Shown: in pieces, positions 1 to 8,159 of the stretch
Layout of the letters: the number at the start of each line of letters is the position of its first letter
Position numbering within the stretch: the first letter of the stretch is position 1
DNA from: Nocardia sp. NBC_00403
GTDB lineage: Bacteria > Actinomycetota > Actinomycetes > Mycobacteriales > Mycobacteriaceae
Direction: 5' to 3'
DNA length: 64,000 bases
NCBI RefSeq assembly: GCF_036046055.1
Contig: NZ_CP107939.1
Location: 2,480,001-2,544,000 of the forward strand
Position numbers and translations under genes: made by a program
The notes under the pieces: model-generated
The model's input: only the letters and a program-made list of their open reading frames with translations
Database searches by the model: none
What the model was told of the DNA's origin: nothing

Positions 1-1
1 C

Positions 2-1051
2 GGCCATGTGGTCATCAACGCGACGGGTGTGTGGACCGACGAGGTGCAGGCGCTCTCGCACAATCGCGGCCGATTTCACGTGCGCGCCTCCAAAGGCGTG
101 CACATCGTGGTGCCCCGCGACCGCATTGTCAGCGATTCCGCCATTATCCTGCGGACCACCACTTCGGTGCTGTTCGTGATTCCGTGGGGCGCGCATTGGA
201 TCATCGGAACCACCGACACCGACTGGAATCTGGACCTCGCGCATCCCGCGGCGACCAAGGCGGACATCGACTACCTGCTCGACCGGGTGAACCGGGTGCT
301 GGTCACGCCGCTCACCCCCGCCGACATCGATGGCGTGTATGCGGGTCTGCGGCCCTTGCTCGCGGGAGAGAGTGATTCGACCTCGAAGCTCTCGCGTGAG
401 CACGCCGTCGCGCGGGTTGCGCCGGGACTCGTCGGCATCGCGGGCGGCAAGTACACCACCTATCGGGTGATGGCCTACGACGCGGTCGACGAAGCGGCGC
501 ACGATATTCCGGCCCGGGTGGCACCATCGATCACCGAGAAGGTCCCGTTGCTGGGCGCCGACGGCTATTTCGCGCTGATCAACCAAACGGTGCAGCTGGC
601 CGAGGCCTACGGCGTGCACCCATACCGGATCGAGCACCTGCTGGACCGCTACGGCTCGCTCATCGACGAGGTGATGGCCATTGCCGACGGCAAACCCGAA
701 CTACTGCAACCGATTACGGACGCGCCGTCGTATCTGCAAGTGGAGGCCGTCTACGCGGCGGCGGCGGAGGGCGCGCTGCATCTGGAGGACATCCTGGCCA
801 GGCGGACCAGGATCTCCATCGAGTATTCGCACCGCGGCGCGAACTGCGCCGAACAGGTGGCCGGGCTCGTCGCGCCGATACTCGGCTGGGACGACGACGA
901 CATCGACCGCGAGGTGAAGACCTACCAGGCCAGGGTCGAGGCCGAGATCCGCTCGCAGACCCAGCCCGACGACGCCTCGGCCGACGCACTGCGCGTCGCC
1001 GCTCCCGAGCCACGCCCGGAGATTCTGGAACCGGTACCGCTGGACAGCTGA
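2..1051 (+). CDS. glpD: Glycerol-3-phosphate dehydrogenase GlpD, 3' part (5' end outside window)
   Basis: FAD-dependent glycerol-3-phosphate dehydrogenase, which oxidises sn-glycerol-3-phosphate to dihydroxyacetone phosphate and passes electrons to the membrane quinone pool. The frame is open from the first bases, so about 350 C-terminal residues are visible and the N-terminal FAD-binding region is missing. Family marks are the NATGVWTDEV segment at the edge, SKGVHIVVPR, the GTTDTDW substrate-domain motif and AGGKYTTYR. The tail after that is the usual helical C-terminal domain plus a charged extension. The gene converges on the histidine kinase gene, with only 4 bases between the two stop codons. 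M. tuberculosis glpD2 lies at the corresponding end of the syntenic block (from memory). Assignment is firm; only the paralog number is uncertain. Confidence 0.93.
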   Translation, partial: GHVVINATGVWTDEVQALSHNRGRFHVRASKGVHIVVPRDRIVSDSAIILRTTTSVLFVIPWGAHWIIGTTDTDWNLDLAHPAATKADIDYLLDRVNRVLVTPLTPADIDGVYAGLRPLLAGESDSTSKLSREHAVARVAPGLVGIAGGKYTTYRVMAYDAVDEAAHDIPARVAPSITEKVPLLGADGYFALINQTVQLAEAYGVHPYRIEHLLDRYGSLIDEVMAIADGKPELLQPITDAPSYLQVEAVYAAAAEGALHLEDILARRTRISIEYSHRGANCAEQVAGLVAPILGWDDDDIDREVKTYQARVEAEIRSQTQPDDASADALRVAAPEPRPEILEPVPLDS

Positions 1052-1055
1052 GCCG

Positions 1056-2366
1056 TCAGGCGTGGCCGAGCGACGGCGGCGGCAGAGCGATCGAGACGAT
1101 GGTGCCGCCACCGGCGGCCGGTTCCATCGATGCGTTGCCGCCGTGCAGGTCCGCGATCCAGGCCACCAGCGCCAGGCCGATGCCGCTGCCGCGTCCCGCG
1201 GTCACGCCGCGCTGGAACGGATTGCTCGACAGCTGCGGATTGATGCCTGCACCATGATCGCGGACGCTGACGCGACCGTCTGCCACGTGCACCTCGATCG
1301 GCGCGCTGCGGTTCACCGCGCCGTGCACGATCGCATTCTCGATCAGATTGCGTACCGCGAGGCTCAGGAGGCCTGGGTCGCCGATCACCACCGTCGGATG
1401 GGCCTGGATAACGATATTCGCCTTCGGAAACTCCTCGACGACCGATTCGGTGAGCTGATCGAGCAGCAGCTGTATCTTCTCCATCGTGGTGACGCCTGCC
1501 TGCATGCGCGCCCTGGCGAGCAGACCGGCGACGATGCGCTCCATCCTGTCCCCGAGGGCCCGCGCGTCGGTCAGCGCCCGCTGATTCTCCTGCGGCGCGC
1601 GTTCGCGTGGCTCGGTGACCAGCCGCAGCGTGGTCAGCGGGGTGCGCAGTTCGTGGGCCGCATCGCCGAGGAACCGCTCCTGCTCCTCGACCATCACCAT
1701 GGCCTGACGCATGCTGCGGCCCGAAAGCAGGTGTCCCGCGATGGCCGAGAGCGCGACGAGCGTGGCGCCGCCGACGACGAGTCCCCAGATCAGCAGCGCT
1801 CGATCACGGTCCCACAGGCCAGGATTCGTGCCCGCGATGACGACCGCCTGGATTCGGGAGTCCTCCCACGAGATCGGCGTCGCTGCGATACGGACGGGTC
1901 GGCCCATATTGTCGAAGCCGTTGCGGAACACCGTTTCCCCCGCGAAGACGGCGTCGTCGGCCAGGGCGGCGGCACCGTCGTCCGCGGGCAACCAGGTGCG
2001 CAGGTGCGCATAGCTCTCTGTCCACTTGCCGTCGCCGTCGGAGCTGACGATCATGACCGCGGTTTCGCCGTTGGCGAGGGCGTCGTTCTCGAGCTGGCTC
2101 AGGTCGATAATGTCCTCGCCGGGCGGCAGGTTGACGGCTCGGTACAGCCCGGTCACCACGCGGTCGAGGGAATTGTCGATGGCGTGATCGCGCGACCGCG
2201 AGTCGATCGTCGCCGCGACCAGCCCGAGGATGATCAGCGACGTAGCGGTGATCGCGGTGATCAGCGCCGTCAGCTGCCAGCGGGTCCGGCGCAGCCTGGC
2301 CACCGCGGGTCGGTCGGCGGCCGTGCCGATGGACCTGCCGCCGAGGGTTGCGGGCAGCGAACTCAC
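1056..2366 (-). CDS. Two-component sensor histidine kinase
   Basis: Membrane sensor kinase of about 436 residues. Hydrophobic segments at about 32-52 and 191-214 flank an extracytoplasmic sensor of about 140 residues. The dimerisation box AAHELRTPLTTLR has its phospho-acceptor at about His238. N-box (NLIENAIVHG), G1 (DHGAGI) and G2 (GRGSGIGLALV) motifs follow, so the catalytic domain is complete. The frame stays open about 330 bases further upstream, but I place the start at a GTG at 2366 because it forms a 4-base GTGA overlap with the stop of the upstream response regulator. Upstream residues look like an antisense shadow (Arg-rich). Signal unknown; it is co-transcribed and coupled with the regulator at 2363-3037. 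Confidence 0.9.
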   Translation of the reverse strand: MSSLPATLGGRSIGTAADRPAVARLRRTRWQLTALITAITATSLIILGLVAATIDSRSRDHAIDNSLDRVVTGLYRAVNLPPGEDIIDLSQLENDALANGETAVMIVSSDGDGKWTESYAHLRTWLPADDGAAALADDAVFAGETVFRNGFDNMGRPVRIAATPISWEDSRIQAVVIAGTNPGLWDRDRALLIWGLVVGGATLVALSAIAGHLLSGRSMRQAMVMVEEQERFLGDAAHELRTPLTTLRLVTEPRERAPQENQRALTDARALGDRMERIVAGLLARARMQAGVTTMEKIQLLLDQLTESVVEEFPKANIVIQAHPTVVIGDPGLLSLAVRNLIENAIVHGAVNRSAPIEVHVADGRVSVRDHGAGINPQLSSNPFQRGVTAGRGSGIGLALVAWIADLHGGNASMEPAAGGGTIVSIALPPPSLGHA

Positions 2367-3037
2367 GGTGCGAATGGTGCACTTCCGATCAGGAAGCCGG
2401 TGCCGCGAACGGTCTCGATCACCGGTGGCGCCCCGAGCTTGCGGCGCAATTGCGCGACCACCACGTCGACCACGTTGGACGCGGGTTCGGCCATTTCGTC
2501 CCAACAGCATTCGATGAGCTCGGAGCGGGACACAACACTGCCCGCGCGGGTGGCGAGCAGTTCGAGCACGGCGAATTCCTTGGGGGTCAGCGAGCGCAGG
2601 ATGCCCGCGCGCTGCACGCGGCGGCGCGGCAGATCGATGTCGATGTCGCCGAGCACGATCCGTGCGGGCGCGGGCTGCTCGCGCCGACGACACAGGGCGC
2701 GCACCCGCGCGGCGAGTTCGGCCAGCGCGAAGGGCTTGACGAGGTAGTCGTCGGCGCCGTTGTCGAAGCCCGCGATCCGGTCCGCGAGCCCGTCGCGCGC
2801 GGTCAGTATCAGCACCGGCACGCGCAGGCCCACGGCGCGCTGGGCGGCGACGAGGTGCAGGCCGTCACCGTCGGGCAGCCCGCGGTCGACGACGAGGCAA
2901 TCGTAGGTGTTGACGGTGATCTTGAGATCGGCGTCGGCCAGGTGGTGTGCGAGGTCCACCGCAAAGCCCGCCGACCGTAGTCCCGCTGCCACCTCATTGC
3001 CGAGACCCTCATCGTCCTCGATCACCAAAACCCGCAC
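2363..3037 (-). CDS. OmpR/PhoB-family response regulator
   Basis: DNA-binding response regulator of 224 residues. The receiver domain (about 1-115) has the acidic pair EDD at 7-9, phospho-acceptor Asp51 in VVDRGLPDGDG, the LTARD segment and the KPF lysine. The winged-helix output domain (about 130-220) contains LTPKEFAVLELL and ends in ETVRGTGFLIG, typical of OmpR proteins. It is first in a two-gene unit; its stop overlaps the kinase start by 4 bases, so the pair should be translationally coupled. Partner kinase is certain from context; target genes cannot be read from the sequence. Confidence 0.93.
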   Translation of the reverse strand: MRVLVIEDDEGLGNEVAAGLRSAGFAVDLAHHLADADLKITVNTYDCLVVDRGLPDGDGLHLVAAQRAVGLRVPVLILTARDGLADRIAGFDNGADDYLVKPFALAELAARVRALCRRREQPAPARIVLGDIDIDLPRRRVQRAGILRSLTPKEFAVLELLATRAGSVVSRSELIECCWDEMAEPASNVVDVVVAQLRRKLGAPPVIETVRGTGFLIGSAPFAP

Positions 3038-3083
3038 GAGGTCTGAGAATAAGGCACTTCAGACACCGCGTGCGGGCCGGAGT

Positions 3084-3114
3084 CCGACCGGCCCGACCCC
3101 TCCGGGCCGGTCGG
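3084..3114 (-). terminator. Hairpin downstream of the small secreted protein gene
   Basis: A perfect 12-bp stem, CCGACCGGCCCG against CGGGCCGGTCGG with a 7-base loop, lies just past the stop of the 66-residue secreted protein gene and before the response regulator start. There is no T-run, so it is a probable intrinsic or Rho-assisted terminator rather than a proven one. Confidence 0.55.
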
Positions 3115-3132
3115 TAGTCGGAACTCGATCGA

Positions 3133-3333
3133 TCAGAAGGTGTGCAGATCCCAGCCTTCGGCGACCTCGACGCACTGCCACTGGGTGCCACCGGTCTTGG
3201 GGGAGTTGCCGTCGGCCGCGCAGGCCTCATAGGTCGCGTAGTTTCCGATGAACTCGGCGTTGGCGACGCCGGAGCCGGCGGCGATGGCGCCGAGGGCGAA
3301 AATTCCTGCGGCAATGGCGGTCTTGGTCTTCAT
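3133..3333 (-). CDS. Small secreted protein, function unknown
   Basis: A 66-residue protein with a clear Sec signal peptide: a KTK start, a hydrophobic core to about residue 22 and a VANA cleavage site ahead of EFIG. The mature form is only about 40 residues, with two cysteines (one in YEACAADG, one in QWQCVEV) that could form one disulfide, and several aromatics. Short exported proteins with a YxACxxxG pattern are common in Nocardia and mycobacteria and mostly have no known role. A GAGGAAATCC stretch shortly upstream of the ATG can serve as ribosome binding site. It is a single gene followed by a hairpin at 3084-3114. Confidence 0.75.
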   Translation of the reverse strand: MKTKTAIAAGIFALGAIAAGSGVANAEFIGNYATYEACAADGNSPKTGGTQWQCVEVAEGWDLHTF

Positions 3334-3431
3334 GGTTTGGATTTCCTCTCGTTTCCCCGCGCGGTTCTCCGCGCTGGAACAAGAAAACCAATCGCACTGT
3401 GAGGATTTCGTGATGATGACGAAACCGCAGG

Positions 3432-4094
3432 TCAGAGGGTCTTGTCAGGCGCTTCGGCGTCCGCGGCCCATGCCACCAGCGAGCGCAGATAACGCAGCAC
3501 CATGGTGTCCGGGTACCGATCCCGGTCGGTCAGATGCAGCCGAGCCAGTTCTTCCAAGGCCGCCAACATGATCCGCTCGGTCGCGCCGTCCGGGTCGACG
3601 GTGACTCCGGTGAAGCGCGACAGGTGACGCGCACCGATCGCGCGCGCATAGGCGCGGCCGAGCTCGAGCCGTTCGCGCAGATCGGGCGGACCGCCGTCGG
3701 GCGGGCTCAGGATGATCTGCCAGCTGGTCGGTGCGGCGTGTAGATAGGCGAGCACGCCGCGGCCGACCTCGTCGATGTCGTAGTCGGTGCCCGACCAGTC
3801 GACGCTGCTGACGCCGGCCAGCGCGACGGTCGTCTCACGTTCCAGCAGCGCGGTCATCAGGCCCGACAGGTCGGTGAACTGCTGATACACCAGAGCGCGG
3901 GCCACCTGGCTCTCCCGTGCCACGCGATCGATACTCACCGCGCCGAATCCGTCGGCGGCCACGATGTCGCGCGCCACATCCAGCAACTGCGTGCGCCGGT
4001 CGGCCGCGGACATGCGGCGCTTCGGCGTGGTATCGGGCTCTGCGGTGCGTGCCCGGGCCGCGCGGTGCTCGGATGTGGAGCGCTCCGTGGTCAC
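3432..4094 (-). CDS. TetR-family transcriptional regulator
   Basis: Regulator of about 220 residues. An N-terminal low-complexity stretch of about 35 residues precedes the helix-turn-helix ([14 protein letters not shown], then [19 protein letters not shown]), with a variable ligand-binding C-terminal half. The start is taken as a GTG at 4094, which overlaps the stop of the upstream FAD-enzyme gene in a GTGA arrangement; the frame is open much further but that sequence is the shadow of the enzyme gene. The two genes form one operon behind a strong palindrome at 5466-5492, so autoregulation and control of the FAD enzyme is the simplest reading. Ligand unknown. Confidence 0.88.
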   Translation of the reverse strand: MTTERSTSEHRAARARTAEPDTTPKRRMSAADRRTQLLDVARDIVAADGFGAVSIDRVARESQVARALVYQQFTDLSGLMTALLERETTVALAGVSSVDWSGTDYDIDEVGRGVLAYLHAAPTSWQIILSPPDGGPPDLRERLELGRAYARAIGARHLSRFTGVTVDPDGATERIMLAALEELARLHLTDRDRYPDTMVLRYLRSLVAWAADAEAPDKTL

Positions 4095-5452
4095 AACACA
4101 GACGGTAGCGCAAGCAGCTGGTCCACAGCCTTCGCGGCGCTCTGGACGGCGCTTTCCATAGTGGCCGACCAGTCGGTGGCCGTCCAGTCGCCTGCGAGCA
4201 CCAGTGTCGGCACCGATGTCCGCTGGTCCGGCCGCAGCCCATGGGTGCCGATCACCTGGGAAAAGGTGGCCTTGGGCATCCGAACCACATGGCCCTGAAT
4301 CACTTTCGCGTCCGCGGCAGCGGGGTAGTAGCGGCGCAGCAGCTCCATCTGCTCGGCGACGATTGCTTCGTTGGTCTTGTGGATCTGCTGGTAGGCGCCG
4401 CTTGTGGTCAGGCAGTACAGCCAGGCCTTGTCGGCGTTGCGGCCGGTCATCCGCTGCCGATCGAAGACCTCGTCGATGACGCCGGTGCCGCCGATCAGCG
4501 CCTCGAACTGCGACGTGGTGTCCAGCGGGCGGTCCAGGTAGAGATTGGTGCTCACGATCGGGGTGTAGCCGAGTTTGTCTGCGGCCGCGTAGATCTCGGC
4601 GTGCTCTGGTAATTCGTCCAGTAGGCCGCCCACGTTGGAGTTGGGGACCGCGCACACCACCGCGTCGGCGGGCACCACGGTGCCGTCGGCCAGCGCAACG
4701 CCGGTCACCACGCCGTCCACGATGTGGATTCGCCGGGCCACCGCGCGGCGGCGGACTTCGACTCCGTGCCGCTGGAAGACCTTTTCGGCGCCGGTGATGA
4801 AGAGTGTGTCCAGGTCGGTGGTCGGATAGCCGATGGTGGCAGGTTGCCGATGTTTGATGCCGAGCCGGATTCCGGTGGCCAGCACGTCGGCGAATACTTT
4901 CGCCGATTCCTGCTGGACGGGCTCGGCCGCGACGCCGAGTGCGAGCCAGTCCCACAGCGCCTCGCGCGCGGTGGCGGGCATGCCGATCCGTTGGAACCAC
5001 TGCTCGGTGGTGAGATCGGCGAGATCGGCAGGCTGGTGTAGGCATTGCCAGCCGAGGCGCAGGGTGGCGCGCGCCGCACGCAGCCGGTCGAGCAGGCTCG
5101 CGTCGGGGTGGGCGCCGAACAGAGTGCGCAGTGCGCCGATGCCCTTCGTCGCCATGGTCGCGTGGCGACCATCGGGCCAGCGCAGCGTGGCGTGGTGCGG
5201 GAAGGCGACGAACTCGCGGGTTCCGATGCTGGTCAGATACCGGAACAGGTGGTCGTAGCCGCTGGCGATCACACGCTGGCCATTGTCGGGGAGATCGTCG
5301 ACCGCATCGACCCTCATGGCGTGGGTTCGACCGCCGAGCCTGCCTCGACGCTCCAGCAGGGTGACCTGCTTGCCTGCCTCGGCCAGCCAGACGGCGGAGG
5401 CGAGCCCGGCCAGCCCGCCTCCGATGACCACATACCGTCGCGGATCGTTCAC
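4091..5452 (-). CDS. FAD-dependent desaturase/amine-oxidase-fold protein (HpnE-like)
   Basis: FAD-dependent oxidoreductase of 453 residues with the dinucleotide-binding motif GGGLAGLASAVWLAEAG near the N-terminus, then GRLGGRTHA. The C-terminal FAD-contact motif reads AGDWTATDWSATMESAV. This is the pattern of squalene-associated desaturases (HpnE, hydroxysqualene dehydroxylase) and phytoene-desaturase relatives, which act on polyisoprenoids. No squalene or phytoene synthase gene is in the window, so the substrate is open. It is first in an operon with a TetR gene, overlapping it by 4 bases, and a palindromic operator candidate lies right in front of its ATG. Confidence 0.8.
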   Translation of the reverse strand: MNDPRRYVVIGGGLAGLASAVWLAEAGKQVTLLERRGRLGGRTHAMRVDAVDDLPDNGQRVIASGYDHLFRYLTSIGTREFVAFPHHATLRWPDGRHATMATKGIGALRTLFGAHPDASLLDRLRAARATLRLGWQCLHQPADLADLTTEQWFQRIGMPATAREALWDWLALGVAAEPVQQESAKVFADVLATGIRLGIKHRQPATIGYPTTDLDTLFITGAEKVFQRHGVEVRRRAVARRIHIVDGVVTGVALADGTVVPADAVVCAVPNSNVGGLLDELPEHAEIYAAADKLGYTPIVSTNLYLDRPLDTTSQFEALIGGTGVIDEVFDRQRMTGRNADKAWLYCLTTSGAYQQIHKTNEAIVAEQMELLRRYYPAAADAKVIQGHVVRMPKATFSQVIGTHGLRPDQRTSVPTLVLAGDWTATDWSATMESAVQSAAKAVDQLLALPSVL

Positions 5453-5465
5453 GGTGTACTCCCTC

Positions 5466-5492
5466 GATTAACTTACAAAATGAAAGTTAATC
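5466..5492. promoter_or_regulatory. Palindromic operator candidate before the FAD enzyme/TetR operon
   Basis: A perfect inverted repeat, GATTAACTT and AAGTTAATC (9-bp arms, 9-base spacer), starts 14 bases upstream of the ATG at 5452. It is AT-rich in a GC-rich context and sits where a promoter or start region is expected. The adjacent TetR protein is the natural candidate to bind it. Confidence 0.65.
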
Positions 5493-5522
5493 GGAAGGGT
5501 GTGCAGCGTCAAGGGTTTCGAG

Positions 5523-6356
5523 TCAGGCCGGCACGTTCTGGAGGGCGCGCAGTTCGGCGGCGTTGTGCGCGGAGAAGGTGGTCACCTCGTCGCCGTGGTC
5601 GCGCACCAACTCGCGCAGGCGCTGCTGGTTTTCGATGCGGGGACCAGGCAGCGTCTGCACGCTGCGTTCGAAGATCGAGACGCCGATCGGCTGCTGTGGA
5701 CGAACGTGGTCCAGCGTGCCGGGATGGAAATACGAGTCGCCCGCCGAGAGCAGCCAGCCGTTGCCGGTGTCGACCGCGACGCCCGCATGTCCTCTGGTGT
5801 GCCCGGACAGCGGGATCAGCAGAATCTCCGGAGGTAGTCCGGTCAACTGTCGTACCGCGTCGAATCCGAACCAGCTTTCCCCGAGGTCGGAATACGCTTC
5901 CCAGCGCGGGCCGTGCCTGAACTGCGGGGCCTTGTAGCGGAGGCGTTCCTGGGGTCCATGAGCGCCTTCGAGGGAGCGCAGTTCCTCGGCATACACGTGC
6001 ACCCGCGCATTCGGGAAGTCGGCGAGGCCGCCGGCATGATCGAGATCGAGGTGGGTGAGCACGATGTCGCGGACATCCTCGCGGCGGAAGCCCAGTGCCT
6101 CTACCTGGTGTGCCGTCGTCTGCTCGAGTTCGAGGACCGGGTTGGTAAGGAGTAGGAACTTGCTGCCCAGCCATTCCTTGGGGTGGCGCACCGACTGTTC
6201 GCCGATTCCCGTCTCGACCAGGACAAGCCCGGAATCGAGCTCGATCAGCAGGCAGTGGCAGACCATTTCGGCGCGGCGCAGCAGGCCGCCGGTGCCGTCG
6301 ACGAGTCGGCCGCCGAGTGGGCGCATGGTGCCGCCGTTGAGGTGATGGATTCGCAT
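5523..6356 (-). CDS. Metallo-beta-lactamase-fold hydrolase (lactonase-like)
   Basis: Protein of 277 residues with a metallo-beta-lactamase fold related to N-acyl-homoserine lactonases (AiiA/AttM type). The first metal motif is THLDLDHAGG at 101-110, i.e. H-x-D-x-D-H, where classical lactonases have H-x-H-x-D-H; later metal-site residues are in LSGHTRGHAGV and AGDSYFHP. The substrate is likely a lactone or ester, but a signalling lactone is not shown. The start is an ATG at 6356 sharing its A with the stop of the preceding TetR gene (TGATG), so the two are coupled. An LmrA/YxaF-type operator sits before that TetR gene. Confidence 0.8.
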   Translation of the reverse strand: MRIHHLNGGTMRPLGGRLVDGTGGLLRRAEMVCHCLLIELDSGLVLVETGIGEQSVRHPKEWLGSKFLLLTNPVLELEQTTAHQVEALGFRREDVRDIVLTHLDLDHAGGLADFPNARVHVYAEELRSLEGAHGPQERLRYKAPQFRHGPRWEAYSDLGESWFGFDAVRQLTGLPPEILLIPLSGHTRGHAGVAVDTGNGWLLSAGDSYFHPGTLDHVRPQQPIGVSIFERSVQTLPGPRIENQQRLRELVRDHGDEVTTFSAHNAAELRALQNVPA

Positions 6357-6909
6357 CAGGAGAGCTCTCGTTCGAAGGTGGCGTGGAGATGGTCGGCGAC
6401 CGCATGCAAAGGCGCGGGGTCGCGTTGGGTCTTGGCGAGCAGCAAGGCGCCCTCGATCATGGCGAGCGCGACGGTGGAAAGACTGGCCACCCGCTCGGCT
6501 TCGATGCCCTTGTCCCGCAGGAACTTTCGATTGTTGCGCGCCATGGCTCGAAACCGGCGACACAGGCTTGCCGGATCGGTTCGCTGTCGGCTGAGGCGTC
6601 CGGCGCGATGGGGCAGCCGCGCTCGAAGCCGGAGTCGACCAGGATTGCGGTCAGCGCGTCGAAGACGGTGGTCAGGTCGCCGCCGCCGAGGATGGTGTCG
6701 ACGGCTTCGCGCAGGCGGTCGCCGGACTGGGTGAGCGCCTCGGCGGCGAGTTGTTCCTTGCCGCCGGGGAAGTGGAAGTAGAACGAGCCCTTCGGGGCGC
6801 CGCCCGCGGCGACGAGCTGGTTCGAGCCGGTGGCGTGATAACTCTGCGTATAGAAGAGGTCGGCGGCGGCATCGAGGAAGCGCTGTCGCGAGCCGGTGCG
6901 TGGTGCCAT
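6356..6909 (-). pseudogene. TetR-family regulator of LmrA/YxaF type, frameshifted
   Basis: The N-terminal part reads from the ATG at 6909 with a good helix-turn-helix and the subfamily signature PKGSFYFHFPGGKEQLAAEAL. At about 6515-6530 the frame is lost: the intact downstream half (LRDKGIEAERVASLSTVALAMIEGALLLAKTQ, given here only as a landmark ending at ERELS) is in another frame. Restoring one base near AGTTCCTG joins the halves into a normal regulator of about 185 residues. Either the gene is broken by a 1-bp deletion or the base is a sequencing error. It is first of a two-gene unit with the lactonase-like gene and has an operator candidate at 6926-6946. Confidence 0.8.
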
Positions 6910-6925
6910 GCTCCGACGGTAGCAG

Positions 6926-6946
6926 TAATTATGACGACCGGTCTAG
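6926..6946. promoter_or_regulatory. LmrA/YxaF-type operator, site 1
   Basis: ATTATGACGACCGGTCTAG (6928-6946) lies 17 bases upstream of the ATG of the frameshifted TetR gene and overlaps a CATAAT -10-like hexamer on the minus strand. It matches sites 2 and 3 at 29213-29233 and 29853-29874. The shape agrees with the LmrA/YxaF box known from Bacillus subtilis (AT-rich left part, then TAGANYGGTCTA). Confidence 0.7.
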
Positions 6947-6950
6947 TGAA

Positions 6951-7271
6951 TCAAGGAAGGCGCTCGCCGAGATCCTCGGTGGAGATCGAGGGCGGCCGTG
7001 GGTCGGGTGTGGTCGAATCGCCCGTCGGCGCAGTCGAATACAGCAGGCAGTAGGTGAACGCCACGGTGGCGGCGATGGCCGCGGCAGCAACGAGCAGCCG
7101 AACGGCAATCGCGAATGGCTGCGACCTTCTGGTCGGCCCGCTCATCATTTGCCTGCTCTCGTGGTGCTCGCTGACGCCTTCCGATGAAGTTGTCGCGCGG
7201 CGGTAGAGAAGTATTAGCAATGAAATGGCAAGTAGCACCGGCAGCAGGGCTTTCTGCGTGTCGGTGCGCAC
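6951..7271 (-). CDS. Small membrane protein, hypothetical
   Basis: Possible protein of 106 residues if started at the GTG at 7271, which is 12 bases after the nei2 stop and therefore fits a two-gene transcript. It would have two hydrophobic segments (about 8-24 and about 54-76) and a Pro/Ser/Thr-rich C-terminal tail. A shorter version of 65 residues can start at tandem ATG codons at 7148, which have an AGCAGG sequence ahead of them, leaving one membrane segment. No family recognised. The tail extends up to the LmrA/YxaF-type operator at 6926-6946. Confidence 0.5.
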   Translation of the reverse strand: MRTDTQKALLPVLLAISLLILLYRRATTSSEGVSEHHESRQMMSGPTRRSQPFAIAVRLLVAAAAIAATVAFTYCLLYSTAPTGDSTTPDPRPPSISTEDLGERLP

Positions 7272-7283
7272 TCGGCGGATCCG

Positions 7284-8060
7284 TCAGACAGGTGGCGGCT
7301 GGCAGCGCGGGCAGAAGTAGATACCGCGCTCTCGTTGGGTGATGCGGTCGCCCGGCCCGGTTTCGCCGAGCAGGTGGACCACGATCGGGGTGCCGCAGCG
7401 TTGGCAGGGGCGGCGGGTGCGGCCATAGGCCAGCGGGCGCCACGGCGGTTCGGTGGCGGCCTTGGTGAGCACCCGATGCGCCTCGTTGACCAGTGCCAGC
7501 AGATCGGGAACATCGGCGACGGCGGTGGCCGGGTGCACCCGGCGCAGGAAGCAGATCTCGCTGCGGTAGATATTGCCGATGCCCGCCAGGTTCCGCTGGT
7601 CGAGCAGCGCGAGTCCGATCGGTTGCGCGGGGTGCTCGGTCAGCCGCCGCATCACCTCGGCGACGTCCCAGTTCGCGCCGAGCAGATCGGGACCGAGGTG
7701 ATCAATGGTGGTGTGCTCGTCCACACGGCGCAGCACCTCGACAGTGCCCAGGGCGAAGCCGACCGCCTCGGTGTCCTCGGTGCCGAGTACCAGGCGTGCG
7801 GTCACCCGCGGCCGGGTCCAGCGTTCCCCGGTGCAGTAGGTGCGCCATTCGCCCTCCATTTTCAGGTGGGTGTGGACGCTGACCTCCGGTGTCCTGATGA
7901 ACAGGTGCTTGCCGTAGCTGCCGATGCTCTCGATTTGTTGTCCGCGCAGATCGACGGTGGCGTAGCGGGGCACTCGGAAATCACTGCGGGTCAGCGTCTT
8001 TCCGTCGAGCGCGAGGCGCAGCCTGCTCGCGGTCAGGAAAACCGTGTCGCCTTCAGGCAT
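7284..8060 (-). CDS. nei: Endonuclease VIII-type DNA glycosylase Nei2
   Basis: Base-excision repair glycosylase/AP lyase of 258 residues. It begins MPEGDT: Pro2 (the Schiff-base nucleophile after Met removal) and Glu3 are the catalytic residues of the Fpg/Nei family. The central helix-two-turn-helix has LLDQRNLAGIGNIYRSE, and a C-terminal zinc finger has Cys pairs in CQRCG and CPRC. The MPEGDT start and overall length fit the Nei rather than MutM/Fpg branch. It lies downstream of lhr on the same strand, as in M. tuberculosis (lhr-nei), supporting a shared repair role. Confidence 0.93.
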   Translation of the reverse strand: MPEGDTVFLTASRLRLALDGKTLTRSDFRVPRYATVDLRGQQIESIGSYGKHLFIRTPEVSVHTHLKMEGEWRTYCTGERWTRPRVTARLVLGTEDTEAVGFALGTVEVLRRVDEHTTIDHLGPDLLGANWDVAEVMRRLTEHPAQPIGLALLDQRNLAGIGNIYRSEICFLRRVHPATAVADVPDLLALVNEAHRVLTKAATEPPWRPLAYGRTRRPCQRCGTPIVVHLLGETGPGDRITQRERGIYFCPRCQPPPV

Positions 8061-8159
8061 GGGCGGACGGTCGGGCGGTCGACGCGCGGTGGGTCGCGGA
8101 CTGGTCGGTTGCAGAATGGGCGGGTGCGGAGTGGCTGGAGCTGGTCACGACGTAGTGGG

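Noticed and set aside
1062..2747. Open frame of 561 codons antisense to the first histidine kinase
   Set aside because: Arg-rich translation without domains; the kinase frame carries all expected motifs.
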